From: CAYMTR01 sp964393405
Lineage (GTDB): Bacteria; Bacteroidota; Bacteroidia; Bacteroidales; Prolixibacteraceae
Direction of reading: 5' to 3'
Length of the DNA: 64,000 bases
Assembly: GCA_964393405.1 (NCBI GenBank)
Contig: CAYMTR010000008.1
Location: 1-64,000, forward strand
Part shown: positions 54,602-63,823 of the stretch, piece after piece
Position numbering within the stretch: the stretch's first letter is position 1
Layout of the letters: each line of letters opens with the position of its first letter
Notes under the pieces: model-generated
What the model was told of the DNA's origin: nothing
Database searches by the model: none
Seen by the model: the letters and a program-made list of their open reading frames with translations, nothing else
Made by a program: the position numbers and the translations under genes

Positions 54602-55963
54602 ATGACAAATAAAAACATGAGACCAGGAAAGATCTGGGATAAAGGTGTCGGTGTTGACAAACTAATTGAAGATTTTACTGTTGGTAAAGATCCTGAAATG
54701 GATATGTATCTGGCCCCTTATGATGTGCTTGGATCGATAGCCCATGTAAAGATGCTAAATTCTATAAATCTGATTAAGGATGAAGAGTTGCCGATATTAA
54801 TTTCTGAGTTAAGGAACATCTATAAAGAAATTGAAGAAGGAAGATTCTCAATTGAAGAGGGTGTGGAAGACATTCATTCGCAGGTTGAATATCTCTTGAC
54901 TCAAAGATTAGGCGATGTTGGAAAAAAGATTCATAGCGGTAGGTCAAGAAATGATCAGGTATTATTAGATATAAAGTTGTTCATTCGTAATGAGATTCAG
55001 GAAGTTGTTGGATTGACAAGCAAGCTTTTTGATACCTTGATTAGAAGGAGTGAAGAAAGTAAGGGGATATTGATTCCGGGATATACACATTTGCAAATAG
55101 CAATGCCTTCATCATTTGGTTTATGGTTTGGAGCTTATGCCGAAAGTTTGACTGATGATTTACATTTAATGAATTCGGCTTGGAAGATATCTAATCAGAA
55201 TCCCTTAGGATCTGCTGCAGGTTATGGATCAAGTTTTCCCTTAGATAGAAAAATGACAACCGATTTGCTCGGATTTGATGATTTGAATTACAATGTAGTT
55301 TATGCTCAGATGGGCAGAGGAAAAGTTGAAAAGAGTGTTTCTTTTGCTTTGTCTTCAATAGCAGCGACATTGTCAAAAATGGCGTTTGATGTGTGTCTCT
55401 TTATGAGTCAGAATTTTGGATTTGTACAATTACCGGATAATTTAACCACAGGTTCAAGCATTATGCCACATAAAAAGAATCCGGATGTTTTTGAGCTTCT
55501 AAGGGCTAAATGCAATAAGATTCAAGCTTTGCCAAATGATATATTGTTGATCACAAATAATTTACCAAGTGGTTATTTTCGTGATCTTCAAATTATCAAA
55601 GAGGTTTTTCTTCCGGCATTTCTTGAGTTGAAAAACTGCTTAAGAATAGCTGAATATGCTATAAGTTTCATGAAAATCAGCAATAATATTCTGGATGACA
55701 GTAAATATGATTTAATCTTTAGTGTTGAGGAAGTTAATAATCTTGTTAGTGAAGGGATGCCATTTCGTGATGCATATGTGCTTGTAGCGAAAAAGATAAA
55801 AGATAAGACTTTCGAACCTATAAAGAAGGTTGATCATAAACATGAAGGCAGCATAGGTAATCTTTGTAATGATAAAATTAAACAAAAGTTAGATAATTTG
55901 ATTGATGGCTTTACCTTTAGTAAGGTAAATGATGCTTTGTCAAGATTATTGTCAGAAAAGTAA
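54602..55963 (+). CDS. argH: Argininosuccinate lyase
   Basis: The 453-residue protein shows the fumarase/ASL superfamily signature GSSIMPHKKNPDVFE around residues 293-307. ASL features are KIWDKGVGVDKLIEDFTVGKD at the start, EDIHSQVEYLL, IHSGRSRNDQVLLD and GYTHLQIAMP. It splits argininosuccinate into arginine and fumarate, the last step of arginine synthesis. It is monocistronic here, near the ArgE-like gene. A 20-bp hairpin follows the stop codon. Confidence 0.96.
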   Translation: MTNKNMRPGKIWDKGVGVDKLIEDFTVGKDPEMDMYLAPYDVLGSIAHVKMLNSINLIKDEELPILISELRNIYKEIEEGRFSIEEGVEDIHSQVEYLLTQRLGDVGKKIHSGRSRNDQVLLDIKLFIRNEIQEVVGLTSKLFDTLIRRSEESKGILIPGYTHLQIAMPSSFGLWFGAYAESLTDDLHLMNSAWKISNQNPLGSAAGYGSSFPLDRKMTTDLLGFDDLNYNVVYAQMGRGKVEKSVSFALSSIAATLSKMAFDVCLFMSQNFGFVQLPDNLTTGSSIMPHKKNPDVFELLRAKCNKIQALPNDILLITNNLPSGYFRDLQIIKEVFLPAFLELKNCLRIAEYAISFMKISNNILDDSKYDLIFSVEEVNNLVSEGMPFRDAYVLVAKKIKDKTFEPIKKVDHKHEGSIGNLCNDKIKQKLDNLIDGFTFSKVNDALSRLLSEK

Positions 55964-55991
55964 TAAAAACTTAACAAATAGAGTTAATTTT

Positions 55992-56038
55992 AACAAATAT
56001 TGGGGAAAAGATGTTAAGTCTTTTCCCCAATATTTGTT
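55992..56038 (+). terminator. Long perfect hairpin after argH
   Basis: Arms of 20 bp (55992-56011 and 56019-56038; core TATTGGGGAAAAGA) enclose the loop TGTTAAG. It starts 28 bases after the argH stop codon. The following T content is modest (TTTGTTTA), so termination is likely but less certain than for the other hairpins. Confidence 0.6.
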
Positions 56039-56302
56039 TATAAACACTTGAATGTGAAATGCTAAACAAATATTTTACATTGAAGATCGTAGTAAGAGAT
56101 TCTATGTATAATACAGAGTATTACGTGTATCTTTTTTTTCTTCTTTTAAATTTCCAAGGATCATACTACTGTTGAATAATAGCCTGAAGAACAATGTTAT
56201 GCATTTGGTTTTTTTGATTTTCTGAATTAGGATAATCAATTGTTTGATAATGGCAAAAAGTATCCAAAGAGTGCTGTAGGTGTGATAAGTGTAATTAAAA
56301 CT

Positions 56303-56310
56303 TATATTTG
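56303..56310 (+). promoter_or_regulatory. -7 promoter element for gltBD
   Basis: TATATTTG matches TAnnTTTG, about 88 bases before the gltB ATG. It overlaps the first operator-like palindrome by two bases. No TTG is found at -33, as can happen in promoters that need an activator. Confidence 0.45.
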
Positions 56311-56324
56311 ATATCAGAATATCA
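56309..56324. promoter_or_regulatory. Operator-like palindrome 1 upstream of gltB
   Basis: TGATAT-CAGA-ATATCA is a 6-4-6 dyad. It has the same arms as the site at 56351 and overlaps the presumed -7 element, where a bound dimeric protein could block or guide polymerase. Confidence 0.5.
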
Positions 56325-56350
56325 CATAAAACATTAAATAAATGACAAAA

Positions 56351-56366
56351 TGATATTTTAATATCA
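56351..56366. promoter_or_regulatory. Operator-like palindrome 2 upstream of gltB
   Basis: TGATAT-TTTA-ATATCA has the same 6-4-6 form as the site at 56309, exactly 42 bases downstream (four helical turns at 10.5 bp per turn). It lies in the presumed 5' leader, 32 bases before the gltB ATG. Confidence 0.5.
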
Positions 56367-56398
56367 AATAGGGATTGTTTTGGTAAATTAGTTAAAAG

Positions 56399-59300
56399 AT
56401 GCAGGAAAAAAGATCAGTTGAACAAGGGTTATATTCACCCGCTAACGAGCATGATAACTGTGGGATAGGTTTTGTTGCTCACATTAAGGGAGAGAAATCG
56501 CATGATATTATTATAAGAGGATTGCAGGTTTTGGCTAATATGGATCACCGAGGTGCGACAGGAGCCGATAACAAAACCGGTGATGGAGCAGGGATTTTAA
56601 TTCAAATACCTCATGAGTATATAATAAGTCTGGGTATAAAGGTTCCTGAGTCGGGATTATATGGGACAGGACTAGTTTTTCTGCCAAAAAGTAGAAGGGA
56701 GTCAGATATTTGTATTTCAGTAATTGAAAAATATTGCAATGAAGAGCAACTGGAGCTTTTTCATATAAGGGATGTTCCAGTTGATTCGAAAGCCCCGGGT
56801 GAAATTGCTTTAAGGGCAGAGCCTCAGATTAAGCAAATATTCATTAAGTCGACGATTTTAAGGGAGCAGGAGGCTCTTGAGCGTAAGTTATATGTTGTCA
56901 GAAAGTTGTGTGAATATGAAATAAGAGAATCGAAACTTAAAGGCAAAGAATCTTTTTATTTCACGAGTCTTTCTACTAAGATAATGATTTATAAAGGGAT
57001 GTTAACTCCAGATCAATTGCCTGCATATTATAAAGATCTGCAAAGTCCCGAAATGATAAGTGCGATTTCACTTGTTCATTCAAGGTTTAGCACAAACACT
57101 TTTCCTACCTGGGAGCTTGCTCAGCCTTTTAGGATATTGGCTCATAATGGAGAAATTAATACAGTAAGAGGAAATAGACTTTGGATGCAGGCTAGAGAGT
57201 CGCTTTTAAAATCAGAAGTTTTTGGAGAAGATTTGAAAAAGGTGATACCAATTATTGAGCCCGGCAGAAGTGATTCAGCTTCGTTTGATAATGTACTTGA
57301 GTTTTTGCATATGGCAGGAAGGTCATTGCAGCATTCTTTATGTATGATGATACCTGAGTCATTTAATGTTCAGAATCCAATTCCGCCAAGTTTAAAGGCA
57401 TTCTATGAATACCATTCAACATTGATGGAGCCATGGGATGGTCCTGCATCAATAATCTTTTCCGACGGAAGGTATATAGGTGGTACCCTTGATAGAAATG
57501 GTTTGCGTCCTTCAAGGTATATAATAACTAAAGACGACCTGATAGTTATGGGGTCTGAAGTTGGGGTACAAATATTTCCGATAAACAAGATAAAAGCTAA
57601 AGGAAGATTGCTTCCAGGTAAAATTCTACTTGTTGACACTAAACTTGGGATAATCATTCCTGATCAGGAAGTTAAAGATCAGCTAACAAAAAGAAATCCA
57701 TACGAAAACTGGATAAAAGAAAACAGACTTCTTTTAGAAGAAATTGAAGTAGAGCACGAGGTTCCCGCTTCCATTGGAGATGAGTATAAGACATTTTTAA
57801 AAGAATTTGGTTATTCAAAAGAAGATGTAAGGCTTGTGATAAAGAGCATGGGTGAAACGGGAATTGAACCGACATCATCGATGGGGAACGATACTCCGTT
57901 AGCAGCTTTTTCAGAAAAGCCTCAGCGATTCTTCAATTATTTCAAACAACAATTTGCTCAGGTTACAAATCCACCTATTGATCCAATCAGGGAAGAACTT
58001 GTAATGTCATTATCAAATTATATTGGCTCAGTTCATTCAAACATACTTGAGGAGGCCCCAGAGCATTGTAAGCTTATAAAATTCAGGCATCCAATAATTA
58101 CAAACACAGATTTAGGCAAGATAAAAGATATAAAGGATCCGTATTTTTCGAATGTTACCATTCCAATGGTTTTTCCAGCAAAAGAAGAAGAAAAAGGGTT
58201 CAGAAAGGCTCTTGAGAATATTCTTTCAATGGCAGAAGAAGCTGTTGATGATGGAATAAACTTTATAATCTTGTCGGACAGACATATCAGCAAGGATTTA
58301 GCAGCTTTACCTTCATTGCTTGTAACGGCAGCTGTACACCATCATCTTATTCGTAAAAAGAAGAGGATGCAAGTTGGAATTATTGTTGAAACCGCTGAAG
58401 CAAGGGAGGTTATGCATTTTGCTCTTTTGATGGGTTTTGGTGCAAGCATAATCAATCCATATATGGCTTTTGCCGTACTTGAAGATTTAGCTAGTTCAGG
58501 TGAAATAACTATTGATAAGCATTCAGCTCATAAGAATTATATAAAATCTGTTGAAAAGGGCTTATTAAAGATTATTTCTAAAATGGGGATATCAACACTG
58601 CGTAGTTATCGTGGTGCTCAAATTTTTGAAGCACTTGGTGTCAATAATGAAATTACCGATCATTACTTTACAGGAACCCCCTCGCGTTTGGGAGGAGTTG
58701 GTTTTAAGGAACTCACAAGGGAAGCTTTATTATTTCATGAAATGGCTTTCGGAGAAAATACAAATGAAATTGAATTAGAATCTTCCGGGTTCTATCATTA
58801 TAGGAAAAATGGGGAGAGACATTCATGGAATCCAGAAACAATAGGCTTGTTGCAATGGTCGACGAGGACAAATGATTATTATAAATTTAAGGAATACAGT
58901 AACAGGATTAATGAAGAAAATAAAACACAGTTTATTAGAGGATTCCTAAGGCTAAAGAAATCAAAACAGAGGGTTGATATTTCGGAAGTTGAGCCAGTTG
59001 AAAAAATCATGAGAAGGTTTGTTACAGGGGCTATGTCATATGGCTCAATTAGCAAAGAGGCACATGAGGCTCTTGCAATAGCGATGAACACTATTGGGGG
59101 TAGAAGTAACACCGGAGAAGGAGGTGAAGATCCCGAAAGATTTGGAACCAATAAGAATAGTAAAATAAAACAAGTAGCATCAGGAAGGTTTGGGGTAACA
59201 AACAATTATCTGATGAATGCTGAAGAATTGCAAATTAAAATAGCACAGGGAGCAAAGCCGGGTGAGGGGGGACAGCTTCCTGGATATAAAGTGAATACAA

Positions 59301-60919
59301 TAATTGCCAAAACCAGAAATTCGACTCCTGGTATAACATTAATATCACCACCACCTCACCACGATATTTATTCTATTGAAGATCTGGCGCAATTGATTTA
59401 CGACCTTAAATGCACGAACCCGCGTGCAAAAGTTTCAGTTAAATTAGTTTCAGTTGATGGTATTGGGACAGTAGCTGCCGGGGTAGCAAAAACATTCTCA
59501 GATATTATTACTGTCTCGGGATACGATGGGGGTACAGGCGCTTCACCGGTTAGTTCTATCAAACACGCTGGGATACCTGTGGAAATGGGAATTTCTGAGA
59601 CGCAGCAAACGCTTGTTATCAATGATTTAAGAAAAAGAGTTGTGCTTCAGGTGGATGGTCAGTTAAAAACAGGTCTTGACATTGTTAAGATGGCTTGTCT
59701 GGGAGGAGAAGAGTTTGGGTTCAGTACATCTGCCTTAATTGTACTTGGATGTGTGATGATGAGAAAATGTCATTTGAATACATGTCCTATGGGAATTGCA
59801 ACACAAAACGAAGAACTAAGGAAGCGTTTTATTGGGAGATCAGAATATGTAATTAACTTTTTCAAATTCCTTGCCCAGGAAGTAAGAGAGATTTTAGCAG
59901 AAATGGGGTATACAAGTCTTGACGATGTAATTGGTCGACCGGATTTACTTGAGACTGACCCAGATGTTCAGAACTGGAAGTCAGAAAAGATAGATTTCAG
60001 CAAAATTCTTTTTAGACCAAAAGAATCAGAAATATATGCTATTAGAAATGTCCATTCAAACACATTAAAAATGGATGAGCACATAGACAAGTATCTGATC
60101 AAAGAAGCAAATCAGGCAATAAAAAGTAAACAAAAGGTTTGGATTGAAAGATCAATAAGTAATGTTAATAGAACGGTAGGAGCTATGTTGTCAGGAGAAA
60201 TTTCTTTGCGATATAGAGAAGAAGGTTTGCCTGAGGATACAATAAATTGCATTTTCCATGGTTCTGCAGGTCAAAGTTTTGGAGCATTTCTTGTAAAAGG
60301 GGTAACATTACGACTTGAAGGTGATGCAAACGATTATTTAGGGAAGGGTTTATCTGGTGGTAAAATAGTTATTGTACCTCCTGTAGGATCAACATTTGTG
60401 CCTGAAGAAAATATTATTGTTGGAAATACATCATTATATGGAGCGACTAGCGGAAGGGTTTTTATTCAAGGAGTAGCAGGAGAGCGTTTTGCGGTAAGGA
60501 ATTCCGGGGCATTTGCAGTAATTGAAGGTGCTGGAGATCATTGCTGTGAATATATGACGGGAGGAAGAGTTGTTATACTTGGGAAAACAGGTAGAAACTT
60601 TGCAGCCGGAATGAGTGGTGGTATTTCATATGCGCTTGATATGGAAGGTAATTTTGATTTCTTCTGCAATCAGGGTATGGTAGAACTTTCTCAAGTTGAG
60701 GATAAAGCAGATATAATTGAGTTACAAACAATGATTTCGGAACATCTTTATGAAACAAGAAGTAAACTGGCAATTAAGATTCTTACCAATTGGGATGAAT
60801 ATTTGCCAAAATTTGTCAAGGTTATTCCATTTGAGTATAAGAAGATTTTGCAGGAAGAAGAATTAAAGCAGATTGAAATGAATCTTCAAAAAACTGTAGA
60901 TGAAAGGCGTCATGAATAG
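56399..60919 (+). CDS. gltB: Glutamate synthase large subunit
   Basis: The 1506-residue protein has the GltB order. A 20-residue propeptide precedes Cys21 (CGIGFVAHIKGE), the N-terminal amidotransferase nucleophile. The amidotransferase domain runs to about 430, a central domain to about 780, and the FMN/iron-sulphur synthase barrel from about 810, with SKEAHEALAIAMNTIGGRSNTGEGGED, GAKPGEGGQLPG and CHLNTCPMGIATQ. A C-terminal beta-helix with GGKIVIVPP and GGRVVILGKTGRNFAAGMSGG ends it. With GltD it makes two glutamates from glutamine and 2-oxoglutarate. It begins the gltBD operon; two palindromes upstream may be its regulatory sites. Confidence 0.97.
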   Translation: MQEKRSVEQGLYSPANEHDNCGIGFVAHIKGEKSHDIIIRGLQVLANMDHRGATGADNKTGDGAGILIQIPHEYIISLGIKVPESGLYGTGLVFLPKSRRESDICISVIEKYCNEEQLELFHIRDVPVDSKAPGEIALRAEPQIKQIFIKSTILREQEALERKLYVVRKLCEYEIRESKLKGKESFYFTSLSTKIMIYKGMLTPDQLPAYYKDLQSPEMISAISLVHSRFSTNTFPTWELAQPFRILAHNGEINTVRGNRLWMQARESLLKSEVFGEDLKKVIPIIEPGRSDSASFDNVLEFLHMAGRSLQHSLCMMIPESFNVQNPIPPSLKAFYEYHSTLMEPWDGPASIIFSDGRYIGGTLDRNGLRPSRYIITKDDLIVMGSEVGVQIFPINKIKAKGRLLPGKILLVDTKLGIIIPDQEVKDQLTKRNPYENWIKENRLLLEEIEVEHEVPASIGDEYKTFLKEFGYSKEDVRLVIKSMGETGIEPTSSMGNDTPLAAFSEKPQRFFNYFKQQFAQVTNPPIDPIREELVMSLSNYIGSVHSNILEEAPEHCKLIKFRHPIITNTDLGKIKDIKDPYFSNVTIPMVFPAKEEEKGFRKALENILSMAEEAVDDGINFIILSDRHISKDLAALPSLLVTAAVHHHLIRKKKRMQVGIIVETAEAREVMHFALLMGFGASIINPYMAFAVLEDLASSGEITIDKHSAHKNYIKSVEKGLLKIISKMGISTLRSYRGAQIFEALGVNNEITDHYFTGTPSRLGGVGFKELTREALLFHEMAFGENTNEIELESSGFYHYRKNGERHSWNPETIGLLQWSTRTNDYYKFKEYSNRINEENKTQFIRGFLRLKKSKQRVDISEVEPVEKIMRRFVTGAMSYGSISKEAHEALAIAMNTIGGRSNTGEGGEDPERFGTNKNSKIKQVASGRFGVTNNYLMNAEELQIKIAQGAKPGEGGQLPGYKVNTIIAKTRNSTPGITLISPPPHHDIYSIEDLAQLIYDLKCTNPRAKVSVKLVSVDGIGTVAAGVAKTFSDIITVSGYDGGTGASPVSSIKHAGIPVEMGISETQQTLVINDLRKRVVLQVDGQLKTGLDIVKMACLGGEEFGFSTSALIVLGCVMMRKCHLNTCPMGIATQNEELRKRFIGRSEYVINFFKFLAQEVREILAEMGYTSLDDVIGRPDLLETDPDVQNWKSEKIDFSKILFRPKESEIYAIRNVHSNTLKMDEHIDKYLIKEANQAIKSKQKVWIERSISNVNRTVGAMLSGEISLRYREEGLPEDTINCIFHGSAGQSFGAFLVKGVTLRLEGDANDYLGKGLSGGKIVIVPPVGSTFVPEENIIVGNTSLYGATSGRVFIQGVAGERFAVRNSGAFAVIEGAGDHCCEYMTGGRVVILGKTGRNFAAGMSGGISYALDMEGNFDFFCNQGMVELSQVEDKADIIELQTMISEHLYETRSKLAIKILTNWDEYLPKFVKVIPFEYKKILQEEELKQIEMNLQKTVDERRHE

Positions 60920-60962
60920 AGAATAAAAACAATTAAAAAAAAGGAATAATATATTATAAATC

Positions 60963-62381
60963 ATGGGAAAACCAACCGGATTCATGGAAACTAGTCGCAA
61001 AGAAAGCGGTTACAGACCGATACAGGAGAGAATTTGTGATTTTGGAGAAGTAGAGCAAACCTTGAATGATGATGACAGAAGGCTTCAGGCATCAAGGTGT
61101 ATGGATTGCGGAGTGCCTTTCTGTCACTGGGCTTGTACAGTATGTAGCAAAGTGCCTGAGTGGCAAGATGCTCTTTATAAAGGTAAATATAAGGAGGCAT
61201 ATGAAATCCTTACTATGACTAACATATTTCCTGAATTTACAGGAAGAGTTTGTCCAGCGTTATGTGAAAAATCCTGTGTTCTTAACATTAGTAATGAGCC
61301 TGTAACAATTCGGGAAAATGAATGTTCAGTTATTGAGAAAGCATTTGAAATGGGTTACGTTGTTCCAAAAATTCCTCATAAAAGGAGTAGTAAAAAGGTA
61401 GCTGTTGTAGGTTCAGGTCCATCGGGATTATCTGTTGCCGATAGGCTGAATCAATTTGGACATAATGTGACAGTTTTTGAAGCAGACGATGCAATAGGAG
61501 GATTATTGAGATATGGTATTCCTGACTTTAAACTAACAAAGAATATAATAGATAGAAGACAAAGAATACTTGAAGCAGAAGGTATAATTTTTACAACTAA
61601 CACAAGAGTAGGCATTGATATTTCGAAGGAAGAAATACTTAAAAAATTTGATGCAGTCTGTTTAGCTGTTGGTGCAATGAAGCCTAGGGATTTGATAGTT
61701 GAGGGGAGAGAATTGGAGGGAGTTCATTTTGCCCTTGATTTTTTGAAACAGCAGAATAAAAAAGTAAAAGGAGAAAAGTTTAGTCAGGAAGAAAGGATAC
61801 TTGCAGCTAATAAGAATGTTTTAGTTATTGGAGGGGGAGATACAGGATCAGATTGTGTGGGTACTTCTGTTCGACAGAAAGCATTAAGCGTGACTCAGAT
61901 AGAAATATTGCCAAAGCCTCCGTCAGCGAGGCTTGAGGGTAATCCATGGCCTTATTGGCCAAATGTAATAAGAACTTCAAGTTCTCACAATGAAGGGTGT
62001 GAAAGGCGATGGAGTCTTTCAACAAAAAGGATAATTGAGAAAAATGGTAAAGTGTCAGGTGTTGAAGTAATTCAGGTTGATTGGGTGAAAGATGATCAAG
62101 GTAGGATTGTTGCAAATGAAATACCTGGAACACAGGAGATAATAAAGGCTGAGCTGGTTTTACTATCTATGGGATTTGTACATGCAGAGCACGAAGGATT
62201 ATTGGACGAAATGAAACTTGAATATGATCAGAAGGGAAACATTAAGGTGTCAAAAGGAATGAATACGAATGTTGAAAAAGTTTTTGCATGTGGAGATTCA
62301 CAGAGTGGTGCCAGTCTTGTAGTTAGAGCAATCGCTAGTGGAATTGAAACAGCAGAAAGAATAAATGATTTTTTAAATTAA
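60963..62381 (+). CDS. gltD: Glutamate synthase small subunit
   Basis: The 472-residue protein has Cys-rich [4Fe-4S] motifs (CMDCGVPFCHWACTVC, then CPALCEKSC) and the FAD dinucleotide fold AVVGSGPSGLSVADRLN. The NADPH fold VLVIGGGDTGSDCVGT and a C-terminal VFACGDSQSGASLVVRAIASG complete the GltD architecture. It supplies electrons from NAD(P)H to GltB. It starts 43 bases after gltB. Length is normal. Confidence 0.97.
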   Translation: MGKPTGFMETSRKESGYRPIQERICDFGEVEQTLNDDDRRLQASRCMDCGVPFCHWACTVCSKVPEWQDALYKGKYKEAYEILTMTNIFPEFTGRVCPALCEKSCVLNISNEPVTIRENECSVIEKAFEMGYVVPKIPHKRSSKKVAVVGSGPSGLSVADRLNQFGHNVTVFEADDAIGGLLRYGIPDFKLTKNIIDRRQRILEAEGIIFTTNTRVGIDISKEEILKKFDAVCLAVGAMKPRDLIVEGRELEGVHFALDFLKQQNKKVKGEKFSQEERILAANKNVLVIGGGDTGSDCVGTSVRQKALSVTQIEILPKPPSARLEGNPWPYWPNVIRTSSSHNEGCERRWSLSTKRIIEKNGKVSGVEVIQVDWVKDDQGRIVANEIPGTQEIIKAELVLLSMGFVHAEHEGLLDEMKLEYDQKGNIKVSKGMNTNVEKVFACGDSQSGASLVVRAIASGIETAERINDFLN

Positions 62382-62408
62382 AGTGACTTCGCAATTTTTA
62401 GATTGTTG

Positions 62409-62441
62409 AAAAACCGCTTTTAAGAAGGCGGTTTTTTTTTT
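62409..62441 (+). terminator. Terminator after gltBD
   Basis: Arms AAAAACCGC (62409-62417) and GCGGTTTTT (62428-62436) pair around an 10-base loop that can pair further (TT/AA). A run of T's ends at 62441. It lies 27 bases after the gltD stop codon. Confidence 0.88.
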
Positions 62442-62451
62442 CAATAAAATG

Positions 62452-62478
62452 TTGAATATTTACATCGTTTTATATTTG
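62452..62478 (+). promoter_or_regulatory. Promoter for the MORN-repeat gene
   Basis: TTG (62452-62454) and TATATTTG (62471-62478) are 16 bases apart. It follows the gltBD terminator; the ATG is 72 bases downstream. Confidence 0.5.
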
Positions 62479-62550
62479 GTACTTTAATTGCTATATAACA
62501 AATATATATATATTCTTGAGAGGAATTTTTAACTCTTCATATACGAAATT

Positions 62551-63615
62551 ATGAGACTACTATTGTTTGTATTTTTATTTGTTGGAATTGCCTCGACTTG
62601 CTTGAGTCAGGTGAAGTTGAGTGGGATTAAGATAAACGATGATTTCATTTTTGAATGTAAGGTAAATGAAACGCAAAGGCATTTTATTTATAATGAAGAT
62701 CTTGAATATGAGGCAGTGATTTCACTTTCTGAGGCAAGGATGATGCTTGATAGTGGAATTATAATGAACAGAGATTTTAAATCTATTTCAGTTGACGATA
62801 CAATGAGAATAGAAATACCCTTAGGCTCTGAAGTAGTTCTAAGTATTATTCAAATTGGAGATTACTTCATATATAATATTCATGCAAAGGTTGTTGAAAG
62901 TATTAATGCTTCCTTAATGTTGGGAGAGAAAGCATTTAATAAATCAGGAATTTCAGTCATTGACAAAGCTACAGGAGAATTTTATTATGATGAAAAAAGA
63001 TTTGAAAACACATATGGAGTCAAGTACATGTGCGCATCAGGTAATTGCTTAAATGGTTATGGATCATACCTTTATGAAAGTGGGGCAATGTATATTGGTC
63101 ATTTCAAGGAAGGAGATTTAATGGGGTACGGAATATATATTTATGAAGATGGAGAAAAATATATTGGCAACTTTAAATATGGAGACTATGATGGAGAAGG
63201 AGCCTCGATTAAGACTGACGGGTCAAAGTATATTGGAGAATTCAAATACGGCGAGTTTAACGGTTTTGGAAGATTTTATTTCTCTAACGGGAAGAAGTAT
63301 TTTGGGAATTTCATTGATGGTTCAAAAAGTGGATTCGGAGTTTACATATTCACCAATGGTCAAAAATACACTGGTAATTTTGAAGGTGACATGTTTAATG
63401 GCAAAGGGACTATGCTATTCTCGGGAGGAGGAAAATATACAGGGGATTTTGTAAATAACAAGAGGGAAGGCTTTGGAGAATATTCAACTCCAAATGGGAC
63501 GAAGTATTCTGGAGGATTTAAAAATGGTTTTTACCATGGGAAAGGTACATTAACCCTTTCTGACAATACTGTAAAATCAGGTAATTTTGTTAATGGGGAG
63601 TTTGTTGGGGAATAA
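62551..63615 (+). CDS. Exported MORN-repeat protein
   Basis: The 354-residue protein has a signal peptide (about residues 1-19, ending CLSQ), an unrecognised strand-rich N-terminal domain (20-160) and about eight MORN repeats of 23 residues from about 170 on. Repeats show Y(I/T)GxFxxGxxxGxG, for example YIGHFKEGDLMGYGIYIYED. MORN repeats form extended beta-sheets that often mediate membrane or protein contacts. Exported bacterial examples have no established function. Single-gene unit between two terminators. Confidence 0.85.
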   Translation: MRLLLFVFLFVGIASTCLSQVKLSGIKINDDFIFECKVNETQRHFIYNEDLEYEAVISLSEARMMLDSGIIMNRDFKSISVDDTMRIEIPLGSEVVLSIIQIGDYFIYNIHAKVVESINASLMLGEKAFNKSGISVIDKATGEFYYDEKRFENTYGVKYMCASGNCLNGYGSYLYESGAMYIGHFKEGDLMGYGIYIYEDGEKYIGNFKYGDYDGEGASIKTDGSKYIGEFKYGEFNGFGRFYFSNGKKYFGNFIDGSKSGFGVYIFTNGQKYTGNFEGDMFNGKGTMLFSGGGKYTGDFVNNKREGFGEYSTPNGTKYSGGFKNGFYHGKGTLTLSDNTVKSGNFVNGEFVGE

Positions 63616-63694
63616 AATATTGCGTAAAAATTTCATTTAATATTTTCATTTTCCCTCATAGATGAAAAGTTAAACTACATGTTTATATTTTAAT

Positions 63695-63730
63695 AAAAAA
63701 ACACTTACAATAAATTGCAAGTGTTTTTTT
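63695..63730. terminator. Terminator of tRNA-Lys, also after the MORN gene
   Basis: 16-base arms 63695-63710 and 63715-63730 enclose TAAA. On the minus strand all pairs are Watson-Crick or G-U; on the plus strand there is one A-C mismatch. It lies six bases past the tRNA 3' end, so it fits best as the tRNA terminator, while ending plus-strand transcripts too. Confidence 0.8.
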
Positions 63731-63736
63731 TGATTG

Positions 63737-63809
<73 letters not shown>

Positions 63810-63815
63810 AGGCCA

Positions 63816-63823
63816 CAAAAATA
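63816..63823 (-). promoter_or_regulatory. -7 promoter element for tRNA-Lys
   Basis: Read on the minus strand the bases give TATTTTTG, matching TAnnTTTG, six bases before the mature tRNA 5' end. No -33 TTG at proper spacing was seen. Confidence 0.4.

Larger units (their letters stand above)
55964..56398. other. Intergenic region, argH to gltB
   Basis: These 435 bases hold no gene. They contain a long hairpin (55992-56038), an AT-rich middle with nothing recognisable (56040-56300), and the gltB regulatory region with a TATATTTG -7 element (56303-56310) and two palindromic operator-like sites (56309-56324 and 56351-56366). Confidence 0.7.
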
